Source: Paracentrotus lividus (lineage: Eukaryota; Echinodermata; Echinoidea; Camarodonta; Echinidae). Taken from it: a DNA stretch of 64,000 nt. Made by a program: the position numbers and the translations under genes. Below, piece after piece: positions 35,701-48,576 of the stretch (positions are counted from its first letter, which is position 1; every line of letters begins with the position of its first letter). The notes below the pieces were generated by a model that was not told the DNA's origin, did no database searches, and saw nothing but the letters and a program-made list of their open reading frames with translations. The stretch covers positions 24,189-88,188 of the forward strand of contig CALNVZ010000070.1 of assembly GCA_940671915.1 (NCBI GenBank), in the 5' to 3' direction.

Positions 35701-36668
35701 AAACGGAGAAACGAGAATGGAATGCGATGCCACTGTAGTTGATCTCTAGATGTTATCCTATAGGACATCTCCCCCGGAGGAAACAACTCCCCCGAAGCAT
35801 AGGTTAGGAGTTTAGTGTAAGGGTATTTACGGTTTAAGGTTGTCCTCCAGGGGAGAGTCTTGTCCTACCGGGGAGAGCCTAGAACCCGTGTTTATCACGT
35901 GCATCAGCATAGCTTTCTCGGTTTGCACAGAGGGACCAACCCGTCTGTACTCCAGCAAGCAGCAGGTCCAATTCCATTGGCCGATAAGGAAATTCGGCTT
36001 CCCACCGAACTTTCAGGCAATCCGTTCGGCGTTTCTAGGCTTTCGGATGGATTACATGCACGTCTAAGAGTCCCACACATCGTTGGATTATATGGGCAGC
36101 TTGCACACAGTTTCGATTGCGTGATCGTTAACGTACGTAATTTTTGGATCTCCCTCTGCGGGAAGGCGCCTTACAACAGTGATGGCCAAAACAACCTCAG
36201 ATACTAACCATATCCACGAGATAAATGTTTGTTGACGTTCCACGCGGTACTTTTTGCAAATAAACGTCAATTAAAATACTTTCTTATATATTATGATATA
36301 CGAGGGTACGATAATTTCAACAAAAACAGGCCAATGCCAAGCACGAAATATATTTACACACAATAAAGGTCACGAAAGGCTTCTGAAGCGATGCCCAAAA
36401 GGGAAACATTGTAAGTGTCTTCAAAGTTAATGTAAAACCATAACTGCCTAACTCGGCAATGGAAAGCCAAGTGTTAGAGGTCATACTTTCAATCAAATAG
36501 TGAGTTTATTTTAGTGTTCCCAATTCATTGGGCCCATTGCCCTTTGCTGTCCAATTCTATGACTCAAAGTATCTACTTTGAAAATATTCAAGTAATACAT
36601 TAGGCAGGAATTACCATGACATCCAGTGTTTTTAATATGGCAAAGACGGACACATTTTGCTCTTTTAC

Positions 36669-36960
36669 AGCCCGATCACACCTTTGCGATTTTGGGGCGC
36701 GTTTCCCTCGTTGGCGCGAAACGCAGCCTTGAAGGCAGCCGTTCAGCCCAAATTTGGTTGCAAATCACCACTGTTGCGGATGGCGAGCTCGATTATAGCT
36801 CGTACGTGGTTTACTTGCAGAATTACTCGCTGTTTTGTAGCCCTCGGCCTTTCCTCGTAGCAGTCGATTCAATACGAGCTTGTCTCTTAAGCCACCAACG
36901 CGTTGCCGCGGGTGACGCCTTCTACCTCATCTGTTTCCGCCTAACGACCGACCAACCTCC
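36669..36960. mobile_element. Start of the Harbinger element, noisy and truncated copy
   Basis: AGCCCGATCACACCTTTGCG at 36669 with the same upstream flank (ACGGACACATTTTGCTCTTT) as the intact element at 51155. Similarity is lost by about 36,900. Confidence 0.8.
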
Positions 36961-39900
36961 TCTCCACTGAAAATCAACTTCATGGAGCAGTTTATAAGCG
37001 ACTGCCTCAAGACGACACCCAATATGTGACTCTTTTAATATGATTTGGCTCCATCCTCGCTTATATCTACTAATATCTAACCTATGTCCTACACGCATTC
37101 CCACTATCAACTACTATGATTATTACTCCCGCACTCCATCCTAAATTCATCGACCTTGTATCTTTTCCAGACAATTATAACTTTTACCTTCCCTCTACTT
37201 CTTTTATTATTCTTCTGTTGCATATACTTTCTCGTCTCCCATATACTCAGCACAAACTTATAAGACTCTTTCATTCACTACAAAGAGCTTCCATTGATAT
37301 TTAGTATTTTTTCAAACTCTAGGCCTTGACTCATCCATCTATGAAAGCTTATAGTACAAATCTTGTTTCCACTTTAGAAAGACTAAAGCAAATACCTTGT
37401 TCACGGAACTCTCTCCCCTCTTTACAATCATTAACTACTCACGACTCATCAAAACTATAAAGACTTTACGACTACTCATGTCTTTGAATTGACAAGCTTG
37501 CTGCAAATTAAAAAAAATAATAAACAAAAATGAGTTAAGATTGTCCTCCTCTACATTGATCTGATTCTTTATTAGACCAAGGTATAGCCTAATGAAATCT
37601 CCTCCTAGGAATTAATTGATAGAGCTTATAGCTAAACTGAAGATGCAAATAAGCTCTTCTCTCACGAATACAACTTATAGTCTAACAATGAAAAAAATCA
37701 ATTTCATAATTCTAAACAACATTGATCATAGAAAAGCGAAAGACAAATGCCAAATGTTTTGAATCACTTCAAAGAAAATATTAAAAAGTTAAACATTTTA
37801 ACAATCGAACAAAACATCCACCTTTCTTCAGGTCCCACGCACGTAACGAATATTCAACAATCTAATCGAAAAAATATCTGTGACCGCTAAGTATCCCCGG
37901 CAGCGACCTTAAAAACGATTAGTAACTCCTATAATAGTCAATGACCAAATTTAAAACATTTACCGCAAGGTACGCAGAAGAAAGCTTAAAATGACATGAG
38001 GGTCATTCAAAACATATCACCAATACCTATAACATATTTAATTTTCTACTAATTAAACTAATGCAATCATCTGACCAGACGATTAGTACAACCATAAACA
38101 TCATTGTCTAACTTCGTACCCACTTCCTCAAAAATAAAATATACCAATGAAGTTACTTTTTAAAACATGACTGAAACTACAGGAAATAATTGCCCCGCAC
38201 AAATCAATTTCAAAACATATAATGGGTTTGCACTAGTTGAATAAGTATTTTCAACCCGAAATCTTATTCAAAGTAAAGTTAACCTATTACTGCGTTTATC
38301 ACTATATAATATAAATCAATCTTCCTTTAGTTGTCATTGTTACAGTTAACAAGAAGTTCTTCCGTTGATGAGAGATATCCTGATCATTACAACAAAGTGA
38401 GCTCCAACTCACCTTTCCAACATTGTTTCTACGAACCACAAATCTTCCATAGAAATCTTTCTGCGCAAAGCAACCTTCAAATACATTAATCAGGCATCCT
38501 CACTTTCACCTCCTTTCATTCCAGAAAACACAAGCATAAGTTCCCTCCACTCTCTTTTGAGTTTTTCAACCTTCGCACTGTAGAACGACCTTCACAGCAT
38601 CTATGCCTATAATTAGCAGATCCGATGACCGCGATTTACACACCTTCAAAAACTGGTTTCAGGATCTCCCTGAAAATCTGCATCGCCGTCTTTAAATCCA
38701 CGGAAATTCCCAAATTCAGCGCATTTCAGTATTCTTCCAATTAGCCTGATACGTTCCCGCTTGTGGCCTTGCAGCACAGCATTGATTTCTTCCTTATCTC
38801 ATCTCTCTTTCTTTTATTACGCTTTCTCGCCACCTGGTATAGAAAATGCAACAACTTGCTCCCTCTTCTCCAGACTAGTACCATCAAGATTCGCTCGCCC
38901 CGCTTTTCGGCAGCGAACCTTAGACGAGAGAAGCACAAGTCGTTTGGGCAGCTCTTGGCAGCCGAAGGAAACAGCCCATCACCTCCTCTGCATCATGTTT
39001 GCAATCTCGTTTTGACCGTTTCTTCACGCAGCTTCGTTAATGTCAAAATCAAATACCTTCGATACTGTCTTCTAGCACTTCAACAATCTTAACATACATC
39101 CACCATCACTTTGGCAAATACATTTCTTCTCTGTCAGGTTTACTCTGGATTTCGCAAAACTCAGCTCCATCGCATTCAATTCCTGTTCCAGAAAATCCTT
39201 CCTCCATAGTCAGGTTCCATGGCAATGAATACGTCTTTGATTCTGCTGATATGTTATCTTCTTCACACATCCATCCATCCGAAACGTTCTATACGATGGG
39301 CCACAGCGCTATAGAATCCCCTCACATGCAGCCATTAGAGCTTCCCAAGCAAACCCAGCATCCTTGTAGTCTAACTGGACTGACTTGAATGAAGTCCACA
39401 GCGATAAGGCCAAGCCAAACCCACAGCTCACTAGCACTTTGAGAAAAAACTTCAAGAAACTGTCGTTAACAGCATAGCTTGCCAGAGATGGAAGAGCACG
39501 TGAAGTTCAATTCCTCTATATCCTGCTAATCCCTGAAGACCTCCTGCGTCAAGAACGACACAAAAACCTCTCGTCACACTTTCCCACTTAAAACCTTGAC
39601 CTGTACTTGCCAACACAGTCTGCAGCAATACAATCGCGTTCCGACATCCCTGTATCCTCCCATCTCATGCGCTTCCTCATGTGCTACACCAGTTGCACGG
39701 ATCGCAGTGCAATTAGAACCGTATACACACCCCCAACGTCCCTCTACTACACACTGGTTTATATGTCATAGAAATAGGTTCACACCGAAGTCCGCTCACC
39801 TCGCAGAACCTCTACGATTTTAATCGACTATCTAAGTATTCTGTGATAGATGTCAGTTCTTAAACACCCACTTTCTGCCATTTGTGATGCTACATCAAAC

Positions 39901-41330
39901 GCCATGCATACACCATCTATGCTCCCTTAACTGCTGTGAATTTGCATCCGCAACCAGGATCTCATCATTCCTCGTAGATTTCTCTGAGGTGTTCCTCCCA
40001 GTGAACCTGGTGTTCTATTAACAAACCAGAGTCATTTATATTTTGTGCTACTTATTATAATATCCTTAAGATAAGATCATTGATCGTTGAAAATACACCC
40101 AAATAAGTCCTTTCAGGAGAGCTGTCATCTAAACAGCCTAAGTCAAGTTCCAATACCCAAGAAACTCTGCATACCACAATTCCATCCGAATACATGTTTC
40201 AACAAATTCACGGAACCCATGAATCACAACTGACTCTCCTCCGGAGCTAATGCCTGAAACCGAAACCACCCTCATCTTGAGACTCTCATCAAATAGCAAG
40301 CACAATCATTACGTTTCGAATATGCTATTAATATATGCAGCATACATCTGAAGATAACTTCCTAACCTCCTGGAAGAAATACTCACTACCATCTGTTCAA
40401 AAAATTCGTTGGCGACACTCTGTTTCCTTGGCAGTTACAAACCATTAGTTCTATCAATGTTCACAAACTTATACTGCCGCAACGAATTATCGATAAGCTT
40501 CTCTCACAGTCTTTTCATATCGCTATCATCTTTTAAGCTTTACCAATCATCAATGAAACATATCACAACCATTAACTATACAATCTGCTTTCCCTTTAAT
40601 TGTCTGTACCTCTACATCCTTCTTTTTAAGCAGACACTTAAACTTCATTACAGTCTAGTCAGTGCGCGGCACTTACTTTATCTACGTACATTCCCTCTGC
40701 AACTATACTAAGGCATATACCACTCTTTCTTCTTCGTGGGCACGCAACACTTTGTTGAGCTTGTTTACATTATCAGAGCATGTCTCCTTCAACTAATATC
40801 CTATTTCTAAGGTACACGCTGTGTTCATATGTAATGTTACTAACACCTTGATCTTCACCTTTGATCCTTTAGATAATCTCAATTATACAGGGGTTACCTT
40901 CGATTCTCTCCATGGTAAGCATTTCCTCCCGCCATTCTGGACACATGTACTAAGCCGGAGCTAGGCCTAATCCATTTTAAACAGTCTAATCGACGCGCTT
41001 CGGGTTTTGTGTTGGCCTTAGCCCTGACGCAAACTCAGTAATTCACGATTATGCAATGAGTATCGTGCCTTGAGAACATGGGTAAAAGCTAAAAGCCATG
41101 TTCAATCTGTGCAGTAATGAGGACTGTACAGTGGCATCTTCAGGATACCAGCTAATACCGTGTTCTTAAAGGAAAACCCAGAGTCCCCCCCAAAATTCCT
41201 TCTCTATCTTTCCTAGATTATTTTAAAAAAATTGTGAGTGCGATCTTCTCCCTTGGGGGGCAATAACCATAAAAATATAGAGAAAAACATTCATAATAAC
41301 ATTATGATGATAAAGTAATCCCTTCCACTC
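36960..41330. other. G-poor stretch, no gene seen
   Basis: About 4.4 kb with strongly reduced G on the plus strand and many short chance frames on both strands, none with a recognised motif. No repeat relationship to the rest of the window was found by eye. Given its position directly after the noisy copy loses similarity, it may be low-quality read sequence. Confidence 0.5.
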
Positions 41331-41450
41331 CATCATCATCCACTCATCATCATTCAACATCAATTTACATCATCACCATCCAATCCAGCATCACCATCAT
41401 CATCATAGATCATCATCATCAATCATCACCATCCATCATCTTCTTCTAGT
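41330..41450. repeat. (CATC/CATCAT)n microsatellite
   Basis: Imperfect CAT/CATC runs. Confidence 0.8.
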
Positions 41451-42369
41451 AATAGAATTAATTATACCATCTTACTCTAAGCCGTAGAAGCTTCGTTCAT
41501 AAACAGATGAGGCTAATCGCTGTTTGACTTGTACAGCTTCTGTGGAGCGGACCCATATCTCTAGATATCTGACGCAGAGCCGAGGATTGCTGCACAGCTA
41601 TAACGTTGGCCATCATTAATAAACGACATAACTAGATAAAAACATAACTCAATTCTGAGGACAATAGTGCATTAAGTGACAGAATCAACATCAAAAAAAA
41701 GAAGAACAGAAGCGAAAAGAAAAAACCCCGATCTACCATCTACCACCATAGTAGGCACCCAGCACCACAATTCTGTGCAGACGCCTGTATCGTCAAGGAG
41801 ACACGCCGTGCAGAAAAGGTTAATATATTAGCACCACGCCATACTCAATATTTTTAATTCTTTGTTAGGAGTTGATTGATGGGATAAAGTTTGCAAACCC
41901 CAACCACAAAACTGCAATTAATTGGTCTGAATAACAGACTGTACAGTATGCACAAGGTTAATTTGCGCATGCGCAGTGCAGATGTGTGCGCACACACACT
42001 AGATTTGAATTTCGTGTTGGAGGGCAGTGCTATTGCTAGTGCAAAATACAGGTAAAAATCACTCGACTTCAGTATGTCACCTTTTGTAAGGTAAGAAATT
42101 GTAGTATTCAACTAATTCTTGTAGCATTTTCATCTGTGAAATCGCATATATCATTCATGATTTCATACACTGTCCAAATTGCTGTTCAAAATTTCTTCTT
42201 GCCAGTGCAGCCAGATGTGACATTTGAATCAGTGTGACCCATATACCTAAATCCTGCGTATTGTTTGTGTTGACACGCACGTGAGGGTCAAACGATTTGT
42301 TGTAGATTGGAGGGGTTGGTTGTCCGGGGACGCGTCGCTGCCGACACTTAACAACAAATTAATTCTTGC

Positions 42370-43475
42370 TTGTTTGTTCTCCAGGATTTAAGCCAATCAA
42401 TGCTTATCTCATCTTGTAGATATTTCCTAACATTTTGTTCCAAAATTACTTACAAAAAGATTGCTTGTAAATTGTTCTCAAATGCTAGTCAAAATCATTA
42501 TTTACACTGAAATGATAATGATAACAATATACAATAGTATTATTCTACCCTACTTGAATTATTGTTAATGTTGCTGGGGAAACACTTTCAAGTCATATCT
42601 TGATAAGTTGGAGAGTATTTGCAGAAGAAGCAGTACGATTATAACAATTCTCTTATATACATCCGATTCTCCGTATTCCATCGTCGTTGAAAATGTGCCA
42701 CTAAGTGAACTTGTGTTGTTCAATTGTGCTACTGTTATGTTTTCAAACTGCAATCATTCCTCATGAGTGATACGTTGGACCAAAGTATTCTTAAGAATTC
42801 TCAAATTCATAACTATAATACCCCGTCCAAAAGGGGTCTTAATTCATCAGCCTTATGCAAGAAACAAATGTCACTCTGACCTCCTTTCAATTATATCCTG
42901 CATTAAGCACCTGGGAACAGTTTGCCTGTTGAAATAAAAATAGTACACACTCTTTCTATGCCTTCAAAAAGTTATCCAAAACTTTCTTTCTTGAAAGATT
43001 TATGATGATTTTCCTTCAATTTGTATTTCTAATATTTGTTACATTAAAAACTAGGACCCTACTCACTCAATGTGAAGTGTGTGTGCTGTGTGTGTTGTGT
43101 GATGAGCATGTTTCTGTGTACACAGAACTCACCTTCACGATTCCGTTTGCCATACGTGTCTCTCTTGTAAATAATTATAGTATAGCTCAACATTTTTACC
43201 TTAAATATTCATCGTTCTATGTATCGCTCGTACATTGTTTTGTGTAGACTTAGTATCTTCTATATATCATTTAATAATGTAATTTACTCCAGGCGGCCCC
43301 GCCTAACAAGCCTAGCTTCCAAAGGGGTCCTAAAATCATTTCATCGTTATGATGTACTCTAATTTGAATAAGTGCTAATGTACTCATTATTAATATTTTA
43401 TTATACACATATGTATATCAATATGATTGTATGTGATGATTTATATATGGTTTCTTAAATAAACTTGAACTTGAA
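42370..43475 (+). pseudogene. Non-LTR retrotransposon 3' end
   Basis: Near 42,510-42,620 the translation gives IYNSIILPYLNYCNV followed by SYLDKLE in shifting frames. Further down NSQIHNYNT and CHSDLLSLYP appear near 42,800-42,900. These are the post-RT landmarks of CR1/L2-like elements. A 3' UTR follows to the terminal AATAAACTTGAACTTGAACT at about 43,456-43,475, which looks like a short TTGAAC tandem tail. The 5' part is missing and the frame is broken. Confidence 0.75.
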
Positions 43476-44024
43476 CTGCGACTTTGTCCAGAGACACACA
43501 ACCTGTCCGGAACATACAATAACTGGGTATATTTCCATTAGATTTACCCTTCATGTTTGCCCCTAATAACACTTGTTCAAGAGAGAGTACATCTACCATA
43601 ATTATGTTAACAAATACGGAATACTGTAGAAATGAGCCAAAAAAAGTTAATTTAGAATTTAGTTTGATGATGAACATTGATTGAAAAAAGTTTAACGTTC
43701 TACTTACAGAAGTTAGATCTAAGATCTAGATCCTACGCTCACGACGCATATAGTTTTTGCAGATCTCGAGAACAGCGGAGCAGGAGAAGGAAGAAGTAGT
43801 TGTGCGGCCATTAATGTGAACTTGATTAATTTCAAACTGCAAGAGTGTTTAATTCTGACATTATTATTTTTTTCTTAGATTTGTAAACAGTGGAAAGAAA
43901 ATGATGGAGGCTTTCCACCATAAAGGAGCAACCATACTACACCCTGGCTGAGTTTCATGCATGTGGATTCTTCCATAAGTCACTTCAAGATGTTTTAATT
44001 TAGCGATAAAAACTGATAAAATAC

Positions 44025-44640
44025 AACCAATTCATTTAAGTTAAAAAAATTTGCGATTCAGTATTTCTGCGCCCTTGAATAATTGATCAAACCCAAATTT
44101 TCACACGTATGGGACTATTGCGGGCTTAAATGCTCTAATTCTTTATATCTTCGTCACTTTTTGCCAATTTTTTTTAGCTTAATGTTAATATGTCATGGTC
44201 TACTCCACAAACTTTGGTATTAATATTCTTCTATACTAATGCATTTTCCTCACAAAAAAAAGACCCGGAAACCAGACGTCACTCCCGTAACAGACAAGGG
44301 TTCAAACTTTTAAGTTCTAATTAACAAAATATTTAACCAAATTTCATGCAAGTGGCTATATACCTTAGAAAATCATAGAATCCAATCAAATAACTCAAAA
44401 TTGTGATAGCATTAAATTTCAACAGGAGTTTAAGCAAAATGTTTTCTTGCTCAAATAATGCATGACATTTGCGTCACTTCCGTAACCATGGATTATGAAT
44501 ATTCATATCTTCATTTAATTAAGAGGATCACTTTATAAAAAAAAAATATCATTTTTGTAAAAGAGGTACCATCAGCTTTTGTCATGAACATTTCTTGTAA
44601 ATGCTTCGAATGTCACTCCGTTACCTTGGAACTGCCCATT
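44025..44640. repeat. Third copy of the 700-bp interspersed repeat
   Basis: Same block order as at 10,926 and 28,605. The GTCACTCCGTTACC phrase ends it. Confidence 0.8.
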
Positions 44641-45711
44641 GCGTAGATCCTCATTTTATGAAACTATCTATTTTTTTTTTAATAGGTTTTTTTTTTTAAT
44701 TCGTTATTTAGCTCTCGTATTTTTTTTATTACACATACATTAATAAGCAATTATTTTTACGTTTATATATCTATCTACAAAGTTAGCAACAAAATATCAC
44801 CAATTCGTCAGCCTGATTCATTACATAAATCAGAAATTAATTTTCGTACAATGGGATGTATTTTTCATCCAAATGTGAGGATGTTAATCATAAATTAATT
44901 GTAGCCTCAGGTATTTTCTGTTTTATATCTTGATTGCTATACATGTATTTATACTGGCTTATGCCATAAACCTTGTCTTTCAATGGTTAGTTTTGCTCAA
45001 TTTTTCGAGTCAGGTATTTCTTTTGACACTTGAGACACCATACATTTCTTGGACATCAGTATTTATACATTAACATTCGTGATATTTCAAAGCTGATATC
45101 TACAAATTATATATATATATACCTGTATATTAAATAATAATATATAATATAAACCAGATATTTTTTTTTTTAACTGTTTTTTCCTTGACTTGCTTTATTC
45201 CTTGACTCAATTACCTTATGTATGCCAAACATTATTTCAAAGGATTTTTCTTTTGGGGGCGTTTGGTGGGGTGGGGGGGTGAAGGAGCGGTTTTGTTTTG
45301 TTTTATTTTTTTTATTTTTTTTTGTTATTGAAATATGATATTCTTGACCCAGTTATGCAATCTTATAGTATGTATTAAATCCTGCTAAATGAGTTCCTTA
45401 ATTTTAATGTTGTTCTATTACATTTTTCACATTTTAATTTGCACATGTGAGAGTGTTTTGTTCTTGAAAAGTCTTGGTCCTGCAGTCTTACCTTGCTTGA
45501 GCCGAAATCATTTGAACTAAAACAATAGTATATCAACGTAATTTGCATTTCTTGTCATGTTGGCGACCAAGCTGTCAATAATCATACTATCAATATCATG
45601 TCATACAATCTTAAAGAAATTCATAGACGTGTATTTAATAAAAATAAAAATTTTAGAGGCACGTGATGTATGACGAGATAACATCCTGTTTACTGGTCAG
45701 AAGTATGTTAA

Positions 45712-46300
45712 TAGACGTCGGTAAAGACGTCATTCGCGACCAAAAAAAGACGTCATAATCACATCATTTATGGACCATCTAAAGACGTCTTGCGTTGGTG
45801 CAAGTTGTCGTCATTAAGACGTCAATTTCTGACGTCAAAAAGACGTGAGGCATGGAAGAAAAAGACGTAAATAGGACGTTATTTTTACCAGTTTTTGCTA
45901 TCAGGATATGTCATATAGACGTCATTGTCGACCAAAAAAAGACGTCATAATCACGTCAATTTATGACCATCTAAAGACGTCTTGCGTTGGTGCAAGTTGT
46001 CGTCATAAATACGTCAATTTCTGACGTCAAAAAGACGTGAGGGAAGGAAAAAAAAGACGTAAATATGACGTTATTTTTACCAGTTTTTGCTATCAGGATA
46101 TGTCATATAGACGTCGTTAAGACGTCATTGTCGACCAAAAAAAGACGTCATAATCACGTCAATTTATGACCATCTAAAGACGTCTTGCGTTGGTGCAAGT
46201 TGTCGTCATAAAGACGTCAATTTTTGACGTCAAAAAGACGTGAGGCAAGGAAGAAAAAGACGTAAATATGACGTTATTTTTACCAGTTTTTGCTATCAGG
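45712..46300. repeat. Satellite of about 195-200 bp, three units, rich in GACGTC
   Basis: Units start near 45,712, 45,914 and 46,107, each with TATAGACGTC, GACGTCATTGTCGACC, AAAGACGTCTTGCG, TTGGTGCAAGTTGTCGTCAT and ACCAGTTTTTGCTATCAGG. Each unit has six to eight GACGTC hexamers. It shares this motif and the phrase TATGACCA with the 70-bp satellite at 23.2-24.0 kb. Confidence 0.9.
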
Positions 46301-46439
46301 GTAAGAAGATGCAGGTAGCAAAACAAAAGTTCATTTATTTCAAGGGTCAAACAACTTTGACAATGAGCACAGGGATACGAAAATGACTTTCACACAACCC
46401 ATGAAAATGAGGGTAGTAAACAAAAGTTTGAACGGTGAC

Positions 46440-47340
46440 CCCAGATTCTTTGGTATAGGACTCCACTAGAGGGATCGAATCCATGACATCCCGGTCATGC
46501 GGCAAGATGTGCTCCTCAGAGGACTACGAAATGATGGTACCGACATGCGTCCGATCATGAACAGGGAGGAAACCGATAGGATGGGTTATACAGTGGTGAT
46601 GAAAACATCATTTAGGACTAGGATAACTGTCATTCCGCCATTTTGTCGCCGATCCGTCATTTTACCGCAGAATAGCCTATCATTGTGGCGTAGTGCGGTG
46701 TTACGGCGTTTCATCAGCAATATGGGCGTATTCAGGTAATGGGAGGATGACAATTCACCATTTCCCAACAATGATCTTTTAGCCACCTAATTAGCGATTG
46801 TGAGTTCTACACGAAACTTTTGGATGATCATAAAACCGTATGACCTGCTTTTGATGTTTTGAAAGACTGAAATATGCAGACATGGAGGTAAGAGGGGGGT
46901 GCCCCAGATTCTTTGGTATAGGACTCCGCTATGATAGTGATCGAATCCATGACATCCCGTTCATGCGGCAAGATGTGCTCCTCAGAGGACTACGAAATGA
47001 TGGTACGGACATGCGTCCGATCATGAACAGGGGAGGAAACCGATAGGATGGATACAGTGGTGATGAAAACATCATTTAGGACTAGAATAACTGTCATGCC
47101 GCCATTTTGTCACCATTCCGTCGTTTTACCGCAGATTAGCCTATCATTGTGGCGTAGTGCGGTCTTACGGCGTTTCATCAGCAATATGGGCGTATTCAGG
47201 TAATAGGAGGATGACAATTCACCATTTCCGAACAATGATCTTTTAGCCAACTATAATTAGCGATTGTGAGTTCTACGTGAAACTTATGGATGATTACTAA
47301 CTGTATGGCCTGCTTTTGATGTTTTGATAGACTGATCGTC
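46440..47340. repeat. Tandem duplication, unit about 450 bp
   Basis: CCCCAGATTCTTTGGTATAG begins both units (near 46,440 and 46,905), and both continue through ATGCGGCAAGATGTGCTCCT, GTGATGAAAACATCATTTAG and GGCGTTTCATCAGCAATATG. An 80-codon plus-strand frame in the first unit (46497-46739) is broken in the second, so it is not taken as a gene. Confidence 0.85.
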
Positions 47341-47581
47341 TTTACGGGTCCAGGCCGGCATGGAGGCAAGAGGGGGTGCGTCCTCCTGAACACCACAGAA
47401 ATCTTGAGATTTTTTTTGGTTTCGTTATTGTTTTTTGTTTTATTGGGGAGGGGAGTAAATGAGGTCATTAATTTATAATATATCACGTTTTATCAAGACT
47501 TGTAGGTTTGTAATATGAGTAAAACGTATCGATCAAGTTTAATCGGATATGGCCCTCTACAAAAGACATACAGTACATACT

Positions 47582-47688
47582 GTCACTCGAGGGCGCTATA
47601 TCCTAGTCAAAATATAATTTTGATTGGATATAGCACCATCCATGGTGCTATTATTTGTTGTTTATATATATATAGCGCCCTCGAGTGA
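47582..47688. mobile_element. 107-bp inverted-repeat element
   Basis: The ends TCACTCGAGGGCGCTATA and its exact complement at 47671-47688 enclose an interior with a further palindrome, TAGCACCATCCATGGTGCTA. A second, partial copy lies inverted at 47819-47913, so the pair forms a larger palindrome. The superfamily is not assigned. Confidence 0.75.
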
Positions 47689-47818
47689 GAGTATTTTTGT
47701 TTCAATTACGTTAACGTCCAACATTGCAACAGAAAAATCTATTAAAAAAAAATCAAATTCATTTTTTTTTTTTTTTTGCATTTTGATTTTTTTTTAAATT
47801 AAATTGAAAAAAATACTG

Positions 47819-47913
47819 TCACTCGAGGGCGCTATATATATAAACAACAAGTAATAGCATCATGGATGGTGCTATATCCAATCAAAATTGTATTTTGACT
47901 AGGATATGAGTTT
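47819..47913. mobile_element. Partial inverted copy of the 107-bp element
   Basis: Begins TCACTCGAGGGCGCTATA and continues as the reverse complement of 47582-47688 (GATGGTGCTATATCCAATC), but lacks the second terminus. Confidence 0.7.
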
Positions 47914-48274
47914 ACAGCGACGTCGTACGTTGTGATGCGAAATCATCACATTGCGTCGTTGCGGGCGCAGATTGCCGCGTCACGGCGTCTTATAGTGATG
48001 ACATTGTCAAAGTTGTTTGACCCTTGAAATCTTTACCTTTAACATAATTAGGTCAATGAACTTTTGTTTTGCTACCTGGATCTTCTTAGGGTCCCTGAAA
48101 GTCACCTTCAATAAACTTTGTTTACTACCCGCATCTTCTTGAGGTCCCTGAAAGTCACCTTCATCATCAACGTTAATTTCGTACCCGCATCTTTTTTACG
48201 ACCGGCAATTTCTACGAAATGTTACGTAATACCTCACTAATCCGATTGTTACCTATAACACTACAATGATCTTG

Positions 48275-48545
48275 TGAGGACAACTCCCTCGAAGGACCAC
48301 TCCCCCGCAGGATATCTCCCCCGGAGGACAGGTCCCCCCAAGGACAACTCCCCAGGAGGACATCTCCCCCGATGAAAACTCCTCCGGAGGACAAATCCCA
48401 CAGAGGACGACTCCCCTGATGAAAACTCCCCCGGAGGACAACTCCCCTGGAGGACAACTGCCCCGCAGGACAAGTCCCCTGGAGGACAACTCAACCATTC
48501 CGGAGAACAGATCAACATGCACTCGTTAATTTTTGCTCCATTTGC

Positions 48546-48576
<31 letters not shown>

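Larger units (their letters stand above)
26430..36900. repeat. Noisy direct copy of the 41.9-51.4 kb locus
   Basis: The block aligns in order and orientation with 41,917-51,370: the non-LTR 3' end, the 700-bp interspersed repeat, the GACGTC satellite, the tandem 450-bp duplication, the small palindromic elements, the foldback core and the first 240 bases of the same Harbinger insertion at the same position. It is about 1 kb longer because of scattered one- to three-base insertions and one extra 420-bp tandem copy (32,157-33,006). Frames in it are therefore unreliable. Confidence 0.85.
46346..48021. repeat. Inverted repeat enclosing 1.6 kb
   Basis: GTCAAACAACTTTGACAATG at 46346-46365 has its exact reverse complement at 48002-48021. 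Related GGGTAGTAAACAAAAGTTTG-type sequence flanks both arms, so the 1.6-kb interior, including the 450-bp tandem duplication and the small palindromic elements, can be folded back. Confidence 0.75.

Noticed and set aside
35367-35786. Frames up to 120 codons in the noisy foldback arm
   Set aside because: Minisatellite artefacts in a stretch with many probable insertion errors.
46440-46500. tRNA-like phrase GGGATCGAATCCATGAC
   Set aside because: Only a T-arm-like word is present; no acceptor, D-arm or anticodon arm could be paired around it.
46497-46739. 80-codon frame in the 450-bp tandem duplication
   Set aside because: The second unit and the noisy copy break the frame; no domain recognised.
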